Shown here: in pieces, positions 29,810 through 34,946 of the stretch
How positions within the stretch are numbered: the first letter of the stretch is position 1
Layout: every line of letters begins with the position of its first letter
Source of the DNA: CAG-273 sp051891195
GTDB taxonomy: Bacteria > Bacillota > Clostridia > TANB77 > CAG-508
Reading direction: 5' to 3'
Assembly: GCA_051891195.1 (NCBI GenBank)
Contig: JBJFEZ010000047.1
Span: 1 to 34,946 of the forward strand
Length of the DNA: 34,946 nt
Translations under genes and position numbers: made by a program
The notes under the pieces: generated by a model
Database searches by the model: none
Told to the model about the DNA's origin: nothing
Seen by the model: only the letters and a program-made list of their open reading frames with translations

Positions 29810-31540
29810 TTATTTATATTTCCAAGTTCTACTAATATGGTTTTGAGACTTTTCTCTTTTTGTATTTAAGTAATCTGGTCTTTTTTCTCTTTTCCAAATA
29901 GGTTTTAAGAAAAAGCCTGATTGATTTAAGTTGGTAACAGGTCCATAAGGAGCCATATAAGGAACTCCAAAAGAGTTAATGCTACATAAAATACAAACAT
30001 ATATACAAATACCAAAAGCAATACCAAAAAAACCAGCAATATACCCTAAGAAGATAAAAATAAATCTCATTATTCTTAAATGAAACCCAAAAGAAAAGTC
30101 TGGAATTGCAAAAGATGCAATGGCAGTAATAGCAACAACAATAATTAAAATAGGACTAACAATACTAGCGCTAACAGCAGCTTGTCCTAAAACTAAAGCG
30201 CCAACTATACCTATAGTAGGTCCAATAGGAGAAGGGACTCTTAAACCAGCTTCACGAATTAGTTCAAAAGAAATCTCCATAATTAAAATTTCAAAAATAA
30301 TTGGAAAAGGTACATTTTCTCTTGAGGCTAACACTGAAAATAGTAATTCTGTTGGCAAAAGCTCTTGGTGAAAGTCCGAAATAGCAACATAAAAGCCAGG
30401 AAGTAGCAAAGTTATAATAATTGCTAATAAACGTAAAAATTTAATAAAATTAGCAAACTGAAATTTTAAATTGCTATCTTCAGGAGATGAAATAAAATCT
30501 ACTAAAGTAGCAGGCATAATAAGAACATAAGGATTTCCATTTACCAATACAACAACTCTACCATTATATAAATATTTTGTTGCCTTATCAGGCCTTTCTG
30601 TTAGCAAAATTTGAGGAATGCTATATTTATTTTGATCTTCAATTAACTGTTGAAGCTCACCACTAGAAAGAAGAGCATCAATTTCTAAATTGTTTAACCT
30701 ATATTTTACTTCTGCAACCAAATCAGAATTTGTTATATTTTTCATATAGCAAACACAACATTTAGTTTTAGTCAATTTCCCAACATCAATATTTTCTATA
30801 ATTAAATTTTCGTTATTGACAATTCTACGAATCATAGAAGTATTTGTACGTATATTTTCAACAAAAGATTCTTGTGGGCCTTTAATAACTATTTCGTTAT
30901 TAGGAGCTTCTATATTTCTTTGCTTAAAGCCTTTTACATCAATATCATAAGCAACAGATAAAGTATCTATAAAAAGAAGACAATCCCCCATATTTACGCC
31001 ACTAAAAGCTTCATCAAAAGTAGTAACTTTTTTTACACTATTTTGAGGAAGCAAACAATTAAAAACATAATCTTCTAAATTAAACTTTTTAACTTTTTTT
31101 ACAGTAATATTGCTAGCTTTAGCTTCATTAACTATTTGATTTTGAGTACCTTCAAATGTATTAGCTTGATTACGAAGCATTAATGCTTCTAAAACATTAT
31201 CATTAATAAGTTCAGAGTCCACCATACCATCAATAAAAAGTAAAAGTGCTTTATACTGCTTATTTCTAGCGCTTAAAGTAAATTCACGAACTACAATATC
31301 GCTATTTATTAAAGTATTATATTTAACATTAATATACTCTAAAGTAACAGAAAGGCTAGGAAAAATATTTTTACTCTCAAAAAGTTTTTGATTTTCTTGA
31401 ACTTTTTCTGTAGTTAAATCAGAATCAGAGCTACCTTCTTCTGGAATATAAGGGCTAGAAAGAGAAAAATCATATTTATTTTCCTCAGGGGTCTCAAAAA
31501 CAGACTTTAAAGTATTTGTAAGTTTTTCTTGAAAACTCAT
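29810..31540 (-). CDS. gerA: GerAA-type spore germination protein (receptor subunit A)
   Basis: 576 residues, slightly longer than the ~480-540 norm through its acidic N-terminal extension (about 1-60). A soluble domain (about 70-320; VREFTLSARNKQYKALLLFIDGMVDSELIND, ISPQEPFVENIRTN-like KGPQESFVENIRTNTSMIRR, LLTERPDKATKYLYNGRVVVLVNGNP) precedes four to five membrane helices with the family block PFPIIFEILIMEISFELIREAGLRVPSPIGPTIGIVGALVLGQAAV. With GerB and GerC it makes a receptor that triggers spore germination on binding small nutrients. It is first in the operon; ATGGAG stands before the ATG. No confident sigma-G promoter could be read. Confidence 0.93.
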   Translation of the reverse strand: MSFQEKLTNTLKSVFETPEENKYDFSLSSPYIPEEGSSDSDLTTEKVQENQKLFESKNIFPSLSVTLEYINVKYNTLINSDIVVREFTLSARNKQYKALLLFIDGMVDSELINDNVLEALMLRNQANTFEGTQNQIVNEAKASNITVKKVKKFNLEDYVFNCLLPQNSVKKVTTFDEAFSGVNMGDCLLFIDTLSVAYDIDVKGFKQRNIEAPNNEIVIKGPQESFVENIRTNTSMIRRIVNNENLIIENIDVGKLTKTKCCVCYMKNITNSDLVAEVKYRLNNLEIDALLSSGELQQLIEDQNKYSIPQILLTERPDKATKYLYNGRVVVLVNGNPYVLIMPATLVDFISSPEDSNLKFQFANFIKFLRLLAIIITLLLPGFYVAISDFHQELLPTELLFSVLASRENVPFPIIFEILIMEISFELIREAGLRVPSPIGPTIGIVGALVLGQAAVSASIVSPILIIVVAITAIASFAIPDFSFGFHLRIMRFIFIFLGYIAGFFGIAFGICIYVCILCSINSFGVPYMAPYGPVTNLNQSGFFLKPIWKREKRPDYLNTKREKSQNHISRTWKYK

Positions 31541-31599
31541 ATAACTATAACTCCATATTTAAATAAAATTAATTAATATATTATTTTCCATAATATGAA

Positions 31600-31635
31600 A
31601 AACTATTCAATATTTTGGTTAATATTGAATAGTTT
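31600..31635. terminator. Terminator downstream of spoIVA
   Basis: Perfect 15-bp repeat AAACTATTCAATATT / AATATTGAATAGTTT with a 6-nt loop; on the minus strand it continues as TTTTTC. It lies between spoIVA and gerA and separates the two. Confidence 0.82.
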
Positions 31636-31669
31636 ATTGTATAAATAAAGTTAAAATTAATATAAAAGA

Positions 31670-33152
31670 TTATAAAATTATGCAAATTAATCCGCCGCTA
31701 CCTTCATTAACAATACGTTCTAGTGTTTCTTGAAGTTTAGCTTGAGCTTCATCTGGCATTTTTGATAACTTATTCTGCAATCCTTCATTTACAAGTTCGT
31801 GCAAATTTTTTCCAAATATATTAGATTCCCAAATTTTCTTAGGATCTGACTCAAACTCAGAAAGCAAGTAATTTACTAAATCTTCAGATTGTTTTTCACT
31901 ACCAACAATAGGAGAAACTTCAGTTTCTATATCTGCTTTTATCATATGTATACTTGGAGCTCTAGCTTTTAATTTTACACCAAAACGTGAGCCTTGTTTT
32001 ACCATTTCAGGTTCTTCTAAAATTAATTCGTCAATAGAAGGTGTAACAATTCCATATCCTTTTGCTTTTACTTCATCTAAAGCATAAGCAATTTTATCAT
32101 ACATCTTTTTAGTTTGAGCAAACTCTGTCATTGTACTAAATAGTGCTCCTTCATTGCCAATTTCTACACCAGAAATTTCAGTTAATACTTTATAGAATAG
32201 TTCATCAATTAGAGTAATAGAAACATTAACACTACCTTCGCCAAGATTAATTTCAGATATAGAAGTTTTGGTAATAACCTTTGTATTCTGAAGCTGAGTA
32301 ATTCTACTATCTACTTGCTTTAATATACGAATATTATCAAAAGCACTTTGAATTTCACTATATAGTTCTACTTTTAACCAGTGATCGCTAGGCAAACCAT
32401 CCACCCATCTAGGAAAATCAATATTAATAGTCTCTACAGGAAATTCGTATAGAATTTTGCTAAATATATCATTAATATCTTCAATATCTAAATGAGCACA
32501 ATCTGTTGGCAAAACAGAAACACCATATTTATCTTCTAATTTTTTGGCTAAAGCCTTTGTATAATCAGAAAATGGGTCATCACTATTTAAAACAATAACA
32601 AAAGGTTTATTTAATTCTTTAAGCTCTTTTACAACTCTTTCTTCTGCACTAATATAGTCTTCTCTAGGAATATCTGTAATACTACCATCAGAAGTAACTA
32701 AAATACCTATAGTAGAGTGTTCAGCAATTACTTTTCTTGTACCAATTTCAGCAGCTTCTTCAAAAGGAATATCCTCTTCATACCAAGGAGTTTTCACCAT
32801 ACGAGGCATATCATCTTCTAAATAGCCAATAGCATTATTAACTAAATAGCCAACACAATCAACAAGTCTTGTTTTAAACTTTAAATTATCTCCTATAGTA
32901 ATTTCAACAGCTTCATTTGGAATAAACTTAGGTTCTGTTGTCATAATAGTTCTTCCGCCAGCACTTTGAGGAAGCTCATCACGAGCTCTTTCCTTTTTAT
33001 ACTCATTATCAATATTTGGAATAACAAGTAAATCCATAAAATTTTTAATAAAAGTAGACTTACCGAGTACGTACAGGACCAACAACACCTACATAAATAT
33101 CACCATCTGTACGTTCTGCTATATCTTGATATAACTTTAAATTCTCATCCAT
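31670..33152 (-). pseudogene. spoIVA: Stage IV sporulation protein A, frameshifted in the Walker A motif
   Basis: Reading from ATG 33152 (after AGAGGGGGT) gives 30 residues, DIAERTDGDIYVGVVGPVRT-R, then TAA at 33062-33060. One base later the second frame continues GKSTFIKNFMDLLVIPNIDNEYKKERARDELPQSAGGRTIMTTEPKFIPNEAVEI and runs to 31670 without interruption. Removing one base near 33065 (CGTACTcGGTAAG) restores GPVRTGKSTF and a total of about 493 residues, the normal SpoIVA length. SpoIVA is the ATPase that polymerises to form the coat basement layer on the forespore. The rest is well conserved (NLHELVNEGLQNKLSKMPDEAQAKLQETLERIVNEGSGG, IIL end). The break is either a very recent mutation or a sequencing/assembly error. 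Confidence 0.9.
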
Positions 33153-33199
33153 TAATTATTTAAACCCCCTCTAAGAAATGTTTGTACTAAACTTTATTT

Positions 33200-33230
33200 A
33201 ATGTATATTAGACAATCTGAAAGTTATGAC
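33200..33230 (-). promoter_or_regulatory. Possible sigma-E promoter of spoIVA
   Basis: On the minus strand GTCATAAC (33230-33223), 15 bp, TATACATT (33207-33200), about 45 bp before the start codon. The boxes resemble sigma-E -35 (GKCATATT) and -10 (CATACAHT) consensus; spoIVA is a sigma-E gene in B. subtilis. Confidence 0.45.
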
Positions 33231-33263
33231 AAAAATTTAAAAAATTTTTGAAGATAAAAAAAT

Positions 33264-33286
33264 TCCCTTCTTTATTAAAGAAGGGA
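33264..33286 (-). terminator. Terminator of traX
   Basis: TCCCTTCTTT pairs with AAAGAAGGGA (10 bp, 3-nt loop); on the minus strand it is followed by TTTTTTT. It ends traX before spoIVA starts. Confidence 0.88.
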
Positions 33287-33291
33287 GAGAT

Positions 33292-34002
33292 TTATCTAAA
33301 TATAAAATATAAAATTAACAAATGAATAGGATAAAAAGCATAAAGAAGATATTTTACTTTTTTTCCTTGTTTTCCATTATACATATTAATAAATATAATA
33401 GGAAAAATTGTACCTAAACATAAAAATATATATAAATAATGATAACCATTAGTAATAATAGCAATACCAAATTTAATAATACAAGCAGTAATAAAAGAAA
33501 TAGTCATACCTATTTTATCATCTTTAAAAAAGTAAAATAAAAATATAATAGCAACACCAAAAAATCCATAATCAAAATGACATATTTCAGAAATAACACC
33601 TAAAATTATAGCTGAAAAAATACCAAGACACTTATTAATTATATTATTGAAACTAGAACTTTTAGTAAACTTAAAGTTTGCCTTATAAATACTATCATAT
33701 ATAAAAATAGAAACTAAACCTAAAAACAATGTTCCAAAAATATTAAAAACAAATCCTTGAGCATAAACTGAGCGAAATAGCATAAAAGGAATTTGTGAAA
33801 TTATAGCAAATAAAAATAGTCTTAAAAAATACTTTTTAAGATTTTTTGTATGTGTGTAACCTTCTGAAATTTGAAAAGCAAAAATAGGAAAGGCTAATCT
33901 TCCTACTACATTATAAAAGGTAGTATATTTAAAACTTACAATACTTATATGGTCTATAAACATTGAAATCATAGCTATGCACTTTAATACAAAACTTGTC
34001 AT
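33292..34002 (-). CDS. TraX family integral membrane protein
   Basis: 236 residues with about seven to eight hydrophobic helices. The N-terminus FVLKCIAMISMFIDHISIV..YNVVGRLAFPIFAFQISEGYTHTKNLKKYFLRLFLFAIISQIPFML is the TraX (PF05857) signature, with the conserved MxxDH and GR.AFPIFAF motifs. F-plasmid TraX acetylates pilin; chromosomal homologues in Firmicutes are acyltransferase-like proteins of unknown target. TTTTAAGTT rather than a strong Shine-Dalgarno is immediately before the ATG, with AGAGG 12 bases upstream. A TG-TATAAT extended -10 is at 34046-34038. Confidence 0.88.
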   Translation of the reverse strand: MTSFVLKCIAMISMFIDHISIVSFKYTTFYNVVGRLAFPIFAFQISEGYTHTKNLKKYFLRLFLFAIISQIPFMLFRSVYAQGFVFNIFGTLFLGLVSIFIYDSIYKANFKFTKSSSFNNIINKCLGIFSAIILGVISEICHFDYGFFGVAIIFLFYFFKDDKIGMTISFITACIIKFGIAIITNGYHYLYIFLCLGTIFPIIFINMYNGKQGKKVKYLLYAFYPIHLLILYFIFR

Positions 34003-34037
34003 ATAACTTAAAACCTCTTTAACTTTATTTGTTTAAC

Positions 34038-34046
34038 ATTATAACA
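34038..34046 (-). promoter_or_regulatory. Extended -10 promoter element for traX
   Basis: Minus strand TGTTATAAT, about 37 bp before the start codon. No good -35 is visible, which extended -10 promoters tolerate. Confidence 0.5.
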
Positions 34047-34136
34047 TAACTATTTATGAAATGAAATATAGACTAAAATAATTTTTTATGATATATTTAA
34101 TAAAAAGTTACAATTTACAGCCTATTAGCATATAAG

Positions 34137-34289
34137 GCTATAAATATGTTAGTTTATTCGCATAACATTCCTACGTAAGAAATAGTAAGCCAATTTTACG
34201 CAGTTCTATTACAGTGTAAAATTAGCTAACTATTTCTAACTCGTCATTCTGCGAACCACTTGTATGCTCTAAACTAACATATTTATAGA
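34137..34289. repeat. Palindrome H (traX-csaA spacer)
   Basis: CTATAAATATGTTAGTTTA pairs perfectly with its complement at 34270-34288. An inner repeat AGAAATAGT-AGC-AATTTTAC with GTAAAATTAGCTAACTATTTCT follows. The right side has about 14 extra bases (near 34240-34260). The start of the mispaired part, TTCG on the left against GAG on the right, is as in the ribosomal-operon copies, but the core differs, so membership is tentative. It occupies most of the 340-bp spacer; no gene is seen there. Confidence 0.75.
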
Positions 34290-34342
34290 CTTTACAATAT
34301 GTAAATAGTAACAATAAAATAAATTTAAGAAAAGAGGAAAAT

Positions 34343-34672
34343 ATGGCTACATTTGAAGATTTTATGAAACTAGATATAAGAGTAGGAACAATTATAAAAG
34401 CAGAAGTATTTAAAGAGGCTAAAAGACCTGCATATAAGCTAGAAATTGATTTTGGGGAAGAAATAGGAATAAAAAAATCATCTGCACAAATAACCAATTT
34501 ATATACTACAGAAGAACTAATAGGAAAGCAAATATTAGCAGTGGTAAATTTTCCAGTAAAACAAGTTGCTACACTTTTGTCAGAAGTATTGGTACTAGGA
34601 ACATATAGTAAAGATGGCGTGATTTTAATTACTCCAGATAAAAAGGCAGAAAATGGAGATAAATTGGGGTAA
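34343..34672 (+). CDS. csaA: CsaA-like tRNA-binding (Trbp111 fold) protein
   Basis: 109 residues. MATFEDFMKLDIRVGTIIKAEVFKEAKRPAYKLEIDFGEEIGIKKSSAQITNLYTTEELIGKQILAVVNFPVKQVATLLSEVLVLG is the full tRNA-binding OB domain, as in the C-terminus of MetRS, free-standing as in B. subtilis CsaA (about 110 residues). CsaA is described as an export-related chaperone; tRNA binding is expected from the fold. AAGAGG precedes the ATG. Alone on the plus strand. Confidence 0.92.
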   Translation: MATFEDFMKLDIRVGTIIKAEVFKEAKRPAYKLEIDFGEEIGIKKSSAQITNLYTTEELIGKQILAVVNFPVKQVATLLSEVLVLGTYSKDGVILITPDKKAENGDKLG

Positions 34673-34946
34673 AAACAAAATAATAAATTGTAATTACAGG
34701 ATTTCTTTTTTTTCTAAATTCAAAAATTGTCGAAACCTGCGATAAATTATGCTATCTAAACACTTGAAAAAATAAGAAACATATGTAATAATATTAATAT
34801 AAAATTCTAGAATTTTCAATTCATAGCAACTTAGGGTATACAAAATTTTAATCAAAAAATTTTAAAAAATTAAATCTAAATTTTTCCAAAGCAAAAGTTA
34901 TAATTTACAAATTGCGAAATTAAATAAAAGTTGTAATATATTTGTT
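34673..34946. other. AT-rich non-coding end of the window
   Basis: No coding frame longer than about 30 codons, no RNA gene and no clear terminator with stem plus T-tract. It contains A/T runs only (for example the TTTTTTTT near 34705). Confidence 0.5.

Noticed and set aside
33060..33070. Programmed frameshift in spoIVA
   Set aside because: No slippery heptamer or following stimulatory structure is visible, and SpoIVA is not known to use one; mutation or error is simpler.
7288..34289. CRISPR array
   Set aside because: The repeats are few, far apart, inverted and of unequal length, with no regular spacers and no cas genes.

Overview
The window is a low-GC (roughly 30 %), AGA/ATA-rich chromosomal segment of an endospore-forming member of the Clostridia. 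The evidence is a Firmicutes-type S10-spc-alpha ribosomal superoperon, a glycine T-box in front of a one-chain glyS, a gerA-type germinant receptor operon, spoIVA, and the IreB-RuvX-DUF1292 cluster. I cannot assign a genus; the absence of rpmD and the lengthened L17 could help place it.

Layout. (1) 1-470: the 3' end of a gene for a formylglycine-enzyme/C-type-lectin-like protein whose last ~145 bp looks like the variable region of a diversity-generating retroelement (DGR), followed by a terminator hairpin. (2) 488-5670: a co-directional cluster with a possible 43-aa membrane peptide, a signal-peptide membrane protein, a large CpaE/ParA-like protein carrying two AT-hooks, a GAF plus degenerate GGDEF protein, IreB, RuvX and a DUF1292 protein. 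(3) 5690-7290: T-box and glyS. (4) 7547-24957: strong promoter, structured leader, then rpsJ-rplC-rplD-rplW-rplB-rpsS-rplV-rpsC-rplP-rpmC-rpsQ-rplN-rplX-rplE-rpsN-rpsH-rplF-rplR-rpsE-rplO-secY-adk-map-infA-rpmJ-rpsM-rpsK-rpsD-rpoA-rplQ-secG. rpmD (L30) is missing from its usual place. (5) 25063-27208: a small divergent orphan gene with its own promoter and terminator, and an RNase R lacking the N-terminal helix-turn-helix part. (6) 27270-34002, minus strand: traX, spoIVA (frameshifted in its Walker A motif), the germination genes A, B and C and a 56-aa two-helix membrane gene. (7) 34343-34672: csaA.

The most unusual feature is a family of at least six, probably eight, long imperfect palindromes (about 120-170 bp) between genes, most of them inside the ribosomal operon. 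Six of the eight begin at, just before or just after the stop codon of the upstream gene. Their outer arms differ from copy to copy but are complementary within each copy, while the core shares the same mispaired positions and an ATAC/GTAT apex. Paired segments change together between copies. This looks like either a structured RNA element or a mobile palindrome that copies its flank in inverted form. I know no named family that matches it.

Together, the genes cover translation and its control (T-box, S10 leader, ribosomal proteins, secY/secG, rpoA), RNA decay, and sporulation/germination. Coordinates of palindromes and small sites were read by eye and may be off by one or two bases.
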